Of a stretch of 64,000 bases of DNA, positions 42,492 through 50,886 are shown piece after piece (position 1 is the first letter of the stretch; every line of letters begins with the position of its first letter). Made by a program: the position numbers and the translations under genes. Origin of the DNA: DATKZS01 sp035527835 [NCBI: bacterium] (lineage in GTDB: Bacteria; RBG-13-61-14); contig DATKZS010000140.1 in assembly GCA_035527835.1 (NCBI GenBank), positions 1 through 64,000 on the forward strand, read 5' to 3'. The notes under the pieces are model-generated. The model saw only the letters and a program-made list of their open reading frames with translations, did no database searches and had not been told where the DNA came from.

Positions 42492-43727
42492 TTACACCTT
42501 TTCCACCACCGCCGCGATTCCGACGCCGCCGCCGCCGCAGATCATCTGGAGTCCGGCGCGGCCGTTGATGCGTTTCAAGTGGCGGCACATTTCGCCGAAG
42601 TAGATGACGCCGGAGGCGCCGATGGGATGGCCCAGGGCGACGGCCCCGCCGGTAGGGTTGATGCGCGGATCCATGCGGTCGTAGCCGAGCTCGTCGGCGA
42701 ACTGGAGGAGCGGGGAGACAAAGGCCTCATTCGGCTCGATCACGTCCATGTCGCCGATCTTCTTGCCGGCGCGGGCCAGGGCCTTCTGGGCGGCGGGGAT
42801 GGGGGCCAGGAGCATGGGGACCGGCTCGCCGCCGCAAACGGCGCAGGACACGATGCGGCACAGCGGCTCGAGTCCGAGCTGCTCGGCTTTTTTCGCGCTC
42901 ATCAGCATGACGGCGGCACAGCCATCCACGATCTGGGAGGAATTGCCGGCGGTGACCATGCCGTCCTTCTGGAAGGGGGTGGGCAGCTTGGCGATGTCCT
43001 TCATAAAGCCTTCGGGGTCGTCGGCGGCCTTGGGACGAAGCACCTCATCCTTCACCACCTTTTTGGTCTCGCCCTGCCACTTGAACTCGAAAGGAATGAT
43101 GTTGTCGAACCAGCCTTTGCGCTCGGCCTCGACGGCCTTTTTCATGGACCAGGCGCCGAAGCGGTCGAGGTCCTCGCGGGTGTGCTTCTGGTCCTTGGAG
43201 ATCATCTCGGCGCACTGGCCCTGCGGCACCATCATCTTGGTCTCCATGAGGCGGGAGGACATGCGCACCGGGTACTTGGCGTCCATGGCGACCTTGGCGT
43301 CCGCGCCCATGCCGTAATGCGACATGATCTCGACGCCGCCGCAGACCATCACGTCGCCCTCGCCGAGCATGATCTCGTGGGCGGCGATGTTGATGGCCTT
43401 GAGCCCCGCATTGCAATACTGGTTCACGGTGGCGCCGGCGGCAGTTTTGGGAATGCCCGCCAAAAGCGACGCGATCCGAGCGATGTTGAGGCCCTGATCG
43501 CCGATCTGGGAGAGACACCCGACCATCACGTTTTCGATGTCGTTCTCGTCGAACTTGGGCGCCTTGGCCTTGACGCGGTCAATGAGGCCGCGCAGGGTAT
43601 TGGCCAGGAGGTCCTGGGCCGAGGCCTGGCAGAGCTGGCCGTTCTTCTCCATGCCCTTCCAGCCCGACTTGCCGATCGCGGACCGCGTCGCGTCAACGAC
43701 CACGCATTCTATTGTCTGTTTCGCCAT
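42492..43727 (-). CDS. Thiolase (acetyl-CoA acyltransferase)
   Basis: 411 residues. It cleaves 3-ketoacyl-CoA or condenses acetyl-CoA. The nucleophile Cys is C105 in VNQYCNAGLKAI; the second set is NEAF, GHPIGASG (His) and a C-terminal Cys in ICGGGGVGIA. The family is degradative thiolase (FadA/AtoB type) rather than an SCP2-type thiolase. In a group with acyl-CoA dehydrogenase upstream and epimerase downstream; no enoyl-CoA hydratase or hydroxyacyl dehydrogenase is nearby. Confidence 0.92.
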   Translation of the reverse strand: MAKQTIECVVVDATRSAIGKSGWKGMEKNGQLCQASAQDLLANTLRGLIDRVKAKAPKFDENDIENVMVGCLSQIGDQGLNIARIASLLAGIPKTAAGATVNQYCNAGLKAINIAAHEIMLGEGDVMVCGGVEIMSHYGMGADAKVAMDAKYPVRMSSRLMETKMMVPQGQCAEMISKDQKHTREDLDRFGAWSMKKAVEAERKGWFDNIIPFEFKWQGETKKVVKDEVLRPKAADDPEGFMKDIAKLPTPFQKDGMVTAGNSSQIVDGCAAVMLMSAKKAEQLGLEPLCRIVSCAVCGGEPVPMLLAPIPAAQKALARAGKKIGDMDVIEPNEAFVSPLLQFADELGYDRMDPRINPTGGAVALGHPIGASGVIYFGEMCRHLKRINGRAGLQMICGGGGVGIAAVVEKV

Positions 43728-43772
43728 GTGATCCCCCTTTTAGTTTTTCTTGTCGTTAGAGTTTGATGAAGA

Positions 43773-43871
43773 GTAACACAGATGAACACAGATGAAACAG
43801 ATAAACACGGATAAGAAATTTGTTTATAAATCCGTGTTCATCCTCTTTCATCCGTGTTCATTTGTGTTTAA
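43773..43871. repeat. Long hairpin H10 (CAGATGAACA family)
   Basis: Arms 43773-43812 and about 43830-43871, imperfectly paired (about 32 of 40). Each arm is a 10-nt-period series (CAGATGAACA, CAGATGAAA, CAGATAAACA). It belongs with H2 and H4 and lies between acyl-CoA dehydrogenase and thiolase. Confidence 0.87.
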
Positions 43872-43887
43872 CTTTGCCCATGTTTCC

Positions 43888-45129
43888 CTACTTGAGCAGC
43901 CCGAGCTCGCTCCTGGCGCAGGTGAGCATGTTGATGTCGGTGGTGCCGGCGCCGAGTTCTAAGAGCTTCGCGTCGCGGTACATTTTTTCGATGGGGTACT
44001 CGCGCATGTATCCGTAGCCGCCGAAGATCTGGAGCGCCTCGTTGGCGACCTCGACGGCGGCCTGGGAGGAGTAGGCCTTGCAGCCGTTGACGTAGCTCGC
44101 GTCGCGGATGCCCTTCTTCTGCATCCAGGCCATGCGGATGACCATGTTCTCGATGTTTTTGAGGTGCATGTACATGCGGTAGATCTTGAGCTGGGTGGCC
44201 TGGAACTCGGCGATGGGCTTGCCGAACTGGACCCGCTCCTTGGCGTACTTCACGCTCTCCTCGTAGCAGCGCTCGATGATGCCCCAGCACATGGCGGGCA
44301 CGCCGGAGCGCTCGTTGCCGAGGCTCTCCTTGGTGGCCTGGCGTCCGCCCTTGGACTCGGACTCGCCCAGGAGGTGTTTCTTTTCGAGCTTGACGTCCTC
44401 CATGAAAACCTCGGAGGTCGGCGAGTCCTTCATCCCCATCTTATGGAAGGGCGTTCCGGTGGACAGGCCCTTCATGCCGCGCTCCAGGATGAAGGTGTGC
44501 ACCGGCGTCTCGGAGCCCAGCTCCAGCTTGGCGTAGACCACGAAGAAATCCGCCACCGGCCCATTGGTGATGAAGGTCTTGGTGCCGTTGATGATATAGC
44601 CGCCGCTGCCGTCGGGCTTGGCCTTGCTTTTCATGGAGCCGAAGGCGTCGGAGCCGGCGCCGGGCTCGGTGAGGCACCAGGCGCCGATTTTCTGGAGGGT
44701 CATGAGCGGGATGCCGTACTCGCGGATCTGCCGGGCGGTGCCCTTGCCCACCACGGCGCCTCCGGCCAGTCCGGCGGACACGCCGAAGCTCATGGCCAGG
44801 CCCGGGCTTACGCGGCTTAGCTCCTTCACCATGATGAACATGATCATGGGGTCGCCGCCCATGCCGCCCATGTCGTCGCCTTCGTCGCCGGCCATGAGCT
44901 TGGTCAGGTCGGTCTGGCTTTCCCCGCCTTCCTCCCGCTTCTTGGCGAGCTTTTCCAGCGCGGGCTTGATCATGGCCTCGCCGCCCATGGTTTTATACAT
45001 CTTGCGGCCAAGGTCCACCCAGGACATCTTGCCGTCTTCCATGGCCTCGACGTGCGGCTGGATTTCCTTGGTGACGTACATCCGCATCATCTGCTGGATC
45101 ATCTTCTGAGGCTCGGTCAATTGAAACAT
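43888..45129 (-). CDS. Acyl-CoA dehydrogenase, isovaleryl/long-chain-like active site
   Basis: 413 residues. The core motifs are W-C-L-T-E-P-G-A-G-S-D-A-F and TKTFITNGPVADFF. At the C-terminus the usual Y-E-G-T is replaced by L-G-A-G-T, as in isovaleryl-CoA dehydrogenase, whose catalytic Glu is on another helix; a Glu is present at the matching place (LGNERSGVPAM). Residues about 64-93 form an unusual insert (KKREEGGESQ ... GDDMGGMGGDP). The ATG at 45129 follows GGAGGAG. It belongs to the minus-strand acyl-CoA group. Confidence 0.88.
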   Translation of the reverse strand: MFQLTEPQKMIQQMMRMYVTKEIQPHVEAMEDGKMSWVDLGRKMYKTMGGEAMIKPALEKLAKKREEGGESQTDLTKLMAGDEGDDMGGMGGDPMIMFIMVKELSRVSPGLAMSFGVSAGLAGGAVVGKGTARQIREYGIPLMTLQKIGAWCLTEPGAGSDAFGSMKSKAKPDGSGGYIINGTKTFITNGPVADFFVVYAKLELGSETPVHTFILERGMKGLSTGTPFHKMGMKDSPTSEVFMEDVKLEKKHLLGESESKGGRQATKESLGNERSGVPAMCWGIIERCYEESVKYAKERVQFGKPIAEFQATQLKIYRMYMHLKNIENMVIRMAWMQKKGIRDASYVNGCKAYSSQAAVEVANEALQIFGGYGYMREYPIEKMYRDAKLLELGAGTTDINMLTCARSELGLLK

Positions 45130-45351
45130 GACACTCCTCCCCGCGCCTTGCGGGCGCCGCCTGCAAGTATTACCCCCGCGAACGGCCAGAGCCGCGGGGG
45201 CGCGGCATTCCACGCCCCCGCGGAGCCTCCACTTGACAAACAGGATCGAGAATCGAGCAACGGGGGTCGAGGCGGAAGACTTGATAATCAGAGTTTGAAG
45301 AGCTCTTCCTCAAGCCTCACGCCTCACGCCTCAAGTCTTTCCCGCGCCTCC

Positions 45352-45792
45352 TCACCCCATGGGCAGCGCGCCCTGGATCTGCATGATCAGGGAGAGGTCG
45401 CCGGCGATCTGGATCTTGCCGGACATGAACGCGGCCTGGGGGTTGGACTCGCCGGAGGCCAGCTCCTTCCAGGTCCCGACGTCGAGGGTCACGGTCGCGG
45501 TGGCGTCCGGCTTGTCGCCTTCCGTGACGTCAATCTTGCCGCCGGATAAGCACAGCGCGAATTTGCCGCCGCCCTCGCCCTCGACCACCCATAGCACCGA
45601 GCCTTCGATGCCCGCGAGCGTCGCCGCCACGTCCGGCTGCGCCTTGATGCCCCACGGGATCGCCACCACGAAGGCCTGCCGGGGACTCGCGTCCTTCATG
45701 GCCTCGCGTAGCGCCGCCTGGTTCCCCGCTCCGACCGTTTTCAGCACCTCGATTACCTGCGCGTCGCTCATGTCCGGTGTTACTTTTGCCAT
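45352..45792 (-). CDS. SCP2 sterol-binding domain protein
   Basis: 146 residues. The C-terminal 100 residues match the SCP2 fold: GSVLWVVEGEGGGKFALCLS, A-T-V-T-L-D-V-G-T-W-K-E-L-A-S-G, NPQAAFMSGKIQIAGDLSLIMQ. It probably carries acyl-CoAs or other lipids for the downstream dehydrogenase and thiolase. AAGGAGG precedes the ATG. It is the first gene after a promoter at 45851-45878. Confidence 0.85.
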   Translation of the reverse strand: MAKVTPDMSDAQVIEVLKTVGAGNQAALREAMKDASPRQAFVVAIPWGIKAQPDVAATLAGIEGSVLWVVEGEGGGKFALCLSGGKIDVTEGDKPDATATVTLDVGTWKELASGESNPQAAFMSGKIQIAGDLSLIMQIQGALPMG

Positions 45793-45850
45793 TGTTCTTT
45801 CCTCCTTGGTTTCAGGATAATTTGAGATAGGGCCCCTTGCCCGGTGGTCT

Positions 45851-45878
45851 AATATATCAAACGTTATTTGGAAGTCAA
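45851..45878 (-). promoter_or_regulatory. Promoter of the SCP2-acyl-CoA group
   Basis: On the minus strand TTGACT (45878-45873), 16-base spacer, TATATT (45856-45851). The region upstream is AT-rich. This gives a leader of about 55 nt. Confidence 0.55.
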
Positions 45879-45934
45879 GTAAAAAATCAGGTTTTTTTCA
45901 TTTTTTTGTATCCCCTTAAAGATCAAGTGTTATT

Positions 45935-48625
45935 TCAACGGTTAGCGGGCCGCGGATCGGGACCCGCCGCCGCATCCGCGGCTTTTGCTCTACCCATTTT
46001 CCGATCCGCGGCTCTCGGGGAGGCCGCAAGCAGGGCAGCCATTATTGAAGCCAGCGACACCCACAGCCCGATCCTGAATTCAGCGGGCGCGAACCGGAGC
46101 GTAATCCGGTGGGGCCCTGCTCCGGGCAGGGCCACGGCCTGAAAGGCGTAGTTGGCCCGTATTATCCTCGTCTCCTTTCCATCCACCCAGGCCCTCCATC
46201 CGGGGTAATAGCTTTCCGCGATGGAGAGGTAACATGGAGCGGGCGCCTGGGCCGTGAGGACCACCCGGTTGTCCAAGTATTCCATGACCTTGACCTCATC
46301 CGGGACGCGGGTGCGCGCCGGCTGATCGGGCGGGATGCGGGGGTCCAGTGACGCGGGATCGAGCGCGAGCCGCGTCCTCGGCTCGAAGCGCGCCGGGTCG
46401 AAAAGATAGGCCGGCCCATCTCTGTCCTCCACCTTTGCCACGCCGGTGTAGAGGCCATAATGGTCCAGGGCGTCGCGGTTCCTGTAGAGTTGGCCATAGC
46501 TGGTCCTCATAAGCTGGTATGGCCGGCGCGGGTTCCGGATGCGGGGGGCGATGAATTCCAGGTCTTGGGGGCAACCGGCCGAGGTCCTCAGCGATAATTC
46601 ATATTCCTCCGGCGACTCCACGGCAAGAGGCGCGGGCGTTGCCCATTCGGGGTCCGGGGTGAGTTCCGCCGCCAGGCGCGAAGCTTGCCGTTCCTTGGCC
46701 GGAGAGGTCAGGCGGATTCTGACGCATCGGGAGGAGAGGGCCGGCGCCACGGTCATGTCCAACTCATCTCCCGGGAGCAGCATGGTGGACACGGTCCATT
46801 CCGAGCCGGGTCCCATGGCATACCCGCGCCCGGTCAGGGGCGGCCGTTCTCCCAGGTAATGTCCATGGCTCTGGTATTGCGAGGGCAGGAAAGGGAGGTC
46901 GAGCGGCAGATCGTCCATGAGCATGATCGGGGCCATGTTGGAGACAACGTACTTGACGGCCAGGAAATCGAGCAGCGGCTGGGTCTCGACGCGGATGGTC
47001 TTGTAATTGGATGTGATATGGTAGTCGGGGGCGAGGACGTCCAAAAGACGGTCGTAGCGGAGCAGTCCGTTCCGGATGTGTCCGAAGACGAACCCCGGCC
47101 CCTGGTCGAGCCGGTAGAAGCGCCAGAGGCCGGAGTCGAGGTCAAGGAAGAGGGAGAGGAGGTGGAGCCGCTCGGTAGGTTTTGCGCGGGTCAGGGCCGG
47201 ATCAACCTCCGGCCGGCCGAGAACGGACGGCGGGGTGCGGGGCATGGCCAGGATGGCGAAGGACAAGAGGTCGAGGACCAGGACCGCGATCAGGGCGGAA
47301 GAGCTGATGCGGATGACGCCCCGGTTGTGGCCTCTCAACTTCTTCAGTGCATAAAGGCCGAGAAGGAAGATCAGGAGGATGGCGAGAGAGGCCCCCAAAG
47401 GGGAGAGTTTTTTTTGGGTGATGATGCCGAGCGCTATCCAGGCGGCTTCAAAGATGATAAAGAGGGCGGCAAAGGCCCGGGCCGGCCGCAGGGATTTGAT
47501 GTCCACGCCCCGCATGAGGAGGTCGAAGCCGCCCGAAGCGGCGACCATGAAAAGTACCATCAAGGGATAGATCAGCCGCGAGCGCATCTCCGCCGCGCTG
47601 TAGTGGAGCACGGGCAGGACATTGAAAAGCAGGCTGAACGGCTGGACGTTGACGAGATAAATCATCGAGATCAGGATGGCGATCAGCGTGAAGCGGAGCA
47701 GAGGACGGCTCTGGCGGTCATGCCATAGAGCGAAAAAACCCAGCGGTAGCAGAAACCCGAAATAGCTTAAAATCGGCTCACCGGAGTTGGGCCTGAATCG
47801 GACCAGCAAGGGCATGAACACGCCAATCTGTTCCCAGGAGGTGGCGGCGGGACTAGAGCCGGCCGTCCCCCGCGATGACTGGGCCAGGTAGCTCAGGGTC
47901 GCCAGGAAGGGCGCGGCGCAAATCAATACGCCGGCCGCCGGGGCAAGGGCCACGATAGCGAGCCTGGTCAAAGCGGCCTTTTCCACGAACCAGATGAAGG
48001 CCAGGAACAGGATCAAGGAATAGAGCAGAATCTCCAGATCGCCGCCCAGGTACCCAAGGGCGGTGAGGCCGGCCAGCGCGAGGAAATCATGGAAGCGGGC
48101 GTGGCGGCCAAGCCGGATCGCGAACCATAAAACTCCCGGCATCCAGGTGAGCGTGTCAAAGCCCTGCAGATATTGCGGCCCGATAATGGAAGAACCGGAA
48201 AGGCCGAAGGCCGCCGCCGTCAGCCAGGAGGCGAATCGGGAGCGGGAGCACTCCCGGAGCAGCCCGTAGGTCAGGACCATGCGGCAAATGATGTGCAGGA
48301 GCGCGGACAGGGTGAAGGCCCGGCTAAAACCCATGGCGAGAAAAAGCAGGAACGGCGGGTAAAAAAAGCCGGCGTGCGGGAAACAGTAGAGCGGGAACCC
48401 GGCCATCAGGTTGTGCGACCACATCGGGAACTCGCCGGACTTGAGCTGTGCCGTCCAGAAAGTAAGGTACGGATACCACTGGTTCAGCAGCTCGGATTCT
48501 TTTGCAACGGGCAGATATGACTCTTGCCGGAAGAGAAATTCCAGGAACAGCGCCGCCGCGATCAGCGCCAGGCTGAGCGGCGCGAAAAAAGGGCGCGAGG
48601 CGAGGTTAAGAAATTTTTTTTTCAT
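45935..48625 (-). CDS. YfhO-like multipass membrane protein, second paralog
   Basis: 896 residues. About a dozen N-terminal membrane helices, an extracytoplasmic domain, and the same late signature as the other copy (E-S-Y-Y-P-G-W-R-A-W-V-D-G). A final helix (FRIGLWVSLASIMAALLAA) precedes a short basic tail. It is likely a surface-polymer glycosyltransferase or related membrane enzyme. I take the ATG at 48625; one at 48637 is also in frame and neither has a strong ribosome site. Confidence 0.82.
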   Translation of the reverse strand: MKKKFLNLASRPFFAPLSLALIAAALFLEFLFRQESYLPVAKESELLNQWYPYLTFWTAQLKSGEFPMWSHNLMAGFPLYCFPHAGFFYPPFLLFLAMGFSRAFTLSALLHIICRMVLTYGLLRECSRSRFASWLTAAAFGLSGSSIIGPQYLQGFDTLTWMPGVLWFAIRLGRHARFHDFLALAGLTALGYLGGDLEILLYSLILFLAFIWFVEKAALTRLAIVALAPAAGVLICAAPFLATLSYLAQSSRGTAGSSPAATSWEQIGVFMPLLVRFRPNSGEPILSYFGFLLPLGFFALWHDRQSRPLLRFTLIAILISMIYLVNVQPFSLLFNVLPVLHYSAAEMRSRLIYPLMVLFMVAASGGFDLLMRGVDIKSLRPARAFAALFIIFEAAWIALGIITQKKLSPLGASLAILLIFLLGLYALKKLRGHNRGVIRISSSALIAVLVLDLLSFAILAMPRTPPSVLGRPEVDPALTRAKPTERLHLLSLFLDLDSGLWRFYRLDQGPGFVFGHIRNGLLRYDRLLDVLAPDYHITSNYKTIRVETQPLLDFLAVKYVVSNMAPIMLMDDLPLDLPFLPSQYQSHGHYLGERPPLTGRGYAMGPGSEWTVSTMLLPGDELDMTVAPALSSRCVRIRLTSPAKERQASRLAAELTPDPEWATPAPLAVESPEEYELSLRTSAGCPQDLEFIAPRIRNPRRPYQLMRTSYGQLYRNRDALDHYGLYTGVAKVEDRDGPAYLFDPARFEPRTRLALDPASLDPRIPPDQPARTRVPDEVKVMEYLDNRVVLTAQAPAPCYLSIAESYYPGWRAWVDGKETRIIRANYAFQAVALPGAGPHRITLRFAPAEFRIGLWVSLASIMAALLAASPRAADRKMGRAKAADAAAGPDPRPANR

Positions 48626-48801
48626 TGGCCGCCGCATTAATTCTAGGGCGGCTCGCGCGGGCTGTCAATCGGATCCGGCATTGGGGCCGCCCCGGTTCCG
48701 GCGGCGCGTTAAGCGATTTTATATTCCCCCCTTGACAAACCGATGGCGCAAATGCGAAATTATAAAAAATGTCAGTGCTGTCCAAAATAAACGGACCGGA
48801 G

Positions 48802-49007
48802 AACCGCCAAGACGCCAAGAGCGCCAAGGATTATTTTTAAACACGATTTTAAGAGGGCTTGAGTGCGAATGTTTTTTGCTTGGCGCTCCCGTCGGCCGGT
48901 CCGCCAAGCCGGTTGGGGCCAACGCTCCGGAGCTGTTCTTTGCCGGGCCGCGAAGACACATCATGATTTACTTGGCGATCCTTGGCGCTCTTGGCATCTT
49001 GGCGGTT
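48802..49007. repeat. Long split hairpin H11 (CGCCAAGACGCCAAG family)
   Basis: Arms 48802-48831 and 48978-49007 match at 29 of 30 positions but are 146 nt apart. The space between holds AT-rich sequence, a GCTTGGCGCTCCCG fragment and a GTCGGCCGGTCCGCC stretch. It lies between divergent genes. Apart from this element the 48626-49040 region has nothing I can support. Confidence 0.85.
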
Positions 49008-49040
49008 TTCTTACGGCCTATTTTGGACAAGAGTGAAAAA

Positions 49041-49844
49041 ATGTTATTCAGAAGCCGAATCATAAGAACCCTGGCCCTGGTCCTGCTCGCCGCCGCCGTC
49101 CCGGCCGAGCTTTGGGCGCTCGGCCGCCGCGAGGTCAAGATGCAGGTACGCGGCCCGGACTGCGGCATCGAGGTCGTGTATCGCCGCACCTACGCGAGCG
49201 GCCAGACCGAGACTTATTCAGTATACGCGGAGGAGCTCGCGGTGGATGGCGGGACCGCGTACCAGTCCATCAGCGTCTATCCTGACCGCGTGCGGCGTAT
49301 CACCATGCGCGCCTCCGACCTCACCCCCATCTTCATGTCGGAAACCTGGAACGACGGCTCCAGCCTGATCCGGCGGTCCTATCAAGGCAACTTCGTGCAC
49401 GCGCTGCGCCGGAACCTGCCCGATCCTTACGACGAGGTCATCGAGGTCCCGGCCGGCGTGCATGACCCCGAGTCCTTTGCCTTCCTGCTCAAGGGCTATC
49501 CTTTCTCCGAGCAGGACTCGATCGCCCCCATCAACGTGCTGGTGGCCGACCCCAACCCCGTATTCACCCGGCCCCGCGTCTTCGCCGTCAACATCATCCC
49601 CCGCGGCGAAGAGCGCGTCACCGTTCCCGCCGGGACCTTTGACTGCTACGTCCTGGAAATGTCGCTCGCCGGCGTGCTGGGCTACATCGTGCCTGAAAAC
49701 CGCTTCTGGCTCCTTAAAGCCGATCCGCACCTCATTATCAAGGCCCAGGGCGCCGGAGAAGTGATCGAGTTGACGGGCGGGCCATATAACTGCGATTATG
49801 TCAAGCACTGCACTGCACGCCCCATGCTTCCGGGCCGGAAATAA
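49041..49844 (+). CDS. Exported DUF3108-like protein
   Basis: 267 residues with a signal peptide (LALVLLAAAVPAELWA). The beta-rich body contains V-P-A-G-T-F-D-C-Y-V-L-E-M, typical of DUF3108-type periplasmic proteins, and ends N-C-D-Y-V. Function is unknown. The ATG at 49041 matches the signal-peptide start; the longer frame to the left is intergenic. It is followed 3 nt later by the CruF-like gene, so the two are co-transcribed. Confidence 0.62.
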   Translation: MLFRSRIIRTLALVLLAAAVPAELWALGRREVKMQVRGPDCGIEVVYRRTYASGQTETYSVYAEELAVDGGTAYQSISVYPDRVRRITMRASDLTPIFMSETWNDGSSLIRRSYQGNFVHALRRNLPDPYDEVIEVPAGVHDPESFAFLLKGYPFSEQDSIAPINVLVADPNPVFTRPRVFAVNIIPRGEERVTVPAGTFDCYVLEMSLAGVLGYIVPENRFWLLKADPHLIIKAQGAGEVIELTGGPYNCDYVKHCTARPMLPGRK

Positions 49845-49847
49845 AAA

Positions 49848-50732
49848 ATGAACCAGGAACCCACAAGCCAAAGACAGGAATCAATCACGATCTGGACCAT
49901 TGCCGTCTTCCTGATCGTCTCCACCCTTTTCTTCACCGTACTCCACTTAGGCTATCCCCACGTCCTCGACGTGCCCTCGAATGAGGGCGTGCCGTATTCC
50001 GATCTTCCCACCATGTTCATCCTCGACCTCATCCCCATCGGCTTGGCCTGGCTCTGTTTCCGCCACGCCTGGAAGCGCATCGGCCTCTACCGCGCCATGA
50101 TCTTTCTGGGCGGCTCGTTCGTGTTCACCGGGGTGGAGGAGAGCATGTGGATCCTGCTCGGCCGCTACCACGCCGAGATCCAGGCCGCGCTCGGCGGGCC
50201 GACGGCGCAGACCGCGGTCATGGGCCCGGGATCGGCCTCCATGCAGGGCACCTATTATTTCACGCGCGGCTTTTTCTGGTTCCTCGAGACCCCGGTGATG
50301 GCCTGCCTGGGCTGGTTCTTCGTGGCCTATTCCTGCGTGTACGTGGCCAATATCCTGTTGCCCCGCGCCTGGGTGCTCTGGCGCGCCGGGCTGGGCGGAC
50401 TGCTCGCCGTGAACCTCGACCTCTGGCTCGACCCGGTCCAGACCAGCGCCACCTTCAAGTCATGGGTCTGGGTCAGCCCCGACGCCATCAACATCTTTTC
50501 CATACCGCTCTCCAACTTCATCGGCTGGTTCCTGCTCATATTTCTCTTCGCCCTCATGTTCGAGCGCCTGCCCGCCATGGAAAAAAAATGGGGGCCCGCC
50601 AGGGCCGCCGTCTATTTCTACGCCATCCTCATGGCCCTCGAAATCGCCATCCTCTTCTTCTTCGCCATCTACGGCACCATCGCCATGCGTCTCATCCCGG
50701 AACCCGTCAACTTCACTATCTGGGGCATATGA
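49848..50732 (+). CDS. Carotenoid-biosynthesis-like membrane protein (CruF family)
   Basis: 294 residues with about seven membrane segments. Characteristic elements are F-T-G-V-E-E-S-M-W, N-L-D-L-W-L-D-P-V and I-F-S-I-P-L-S-N-F-I-G-W-F, as in the PF04240 family, whose members hydrate or otherwise modify carotenoid ends. No crt cluster is nearby, so another lipid role is possible. Starts 3 nt after the DUF3108-like gene. Confidence 0.75.
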   Translation: MNQEPTSQRQESITIWTIAVFLIVSTLFFTVLHLGYPHVLDVPSNEGVPYSDLPTMFILDLIPIGLAWLCFRHAWKRIGLYRAMIFLGGSFVFTGVEESMWILLGRYHAEIQAALGGPTAQTAVMGPGSASMQGTYYFTRGFFWFLETPVMACLGWFFVAYSCVYVANILLPRAWVLWRAGLGGLLAVNLDLWLDPVQTSATFKSWVWVSPDAINIFSIPLSNFIGWFLLIFLFALMFERLPAMEKKWGPARAAVYFYAILMALEIAILFFFAIYGTIAMRLIPEPVNFTIWGI

Positions 50733-50751
50733 CCGGCTTCAAGATTTTTTT

Positions 50752-50823
50752 AACCGCGGAGACGCAGAGAACGCGGAGATTTTTCAAATAATTTATCTCT
50801 GCGTTCTCTGCGTCTCCGCGGTT
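50752..50823. repeat. Long hairpin H12 (CGGAGACGCAGAGAACG family)
   Basis: Arms 50752-50780 and 50795-50823 match at 28 of 29 positions (the one difference is G against T), extended outward by TTTTTT and AAAAAA. The arm reads as 8-10-nt words (CGGAGACGCAGAGAACG). It separates the CruF-like and GHMP kinase genes. Confidence 0.92.
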
Positions 50824-50886
50824 AAAAAACATCCATTTTTGTCCACGCCCCCGAATTTTTGTAGGATGTTCTCAGGGAGACCCATT

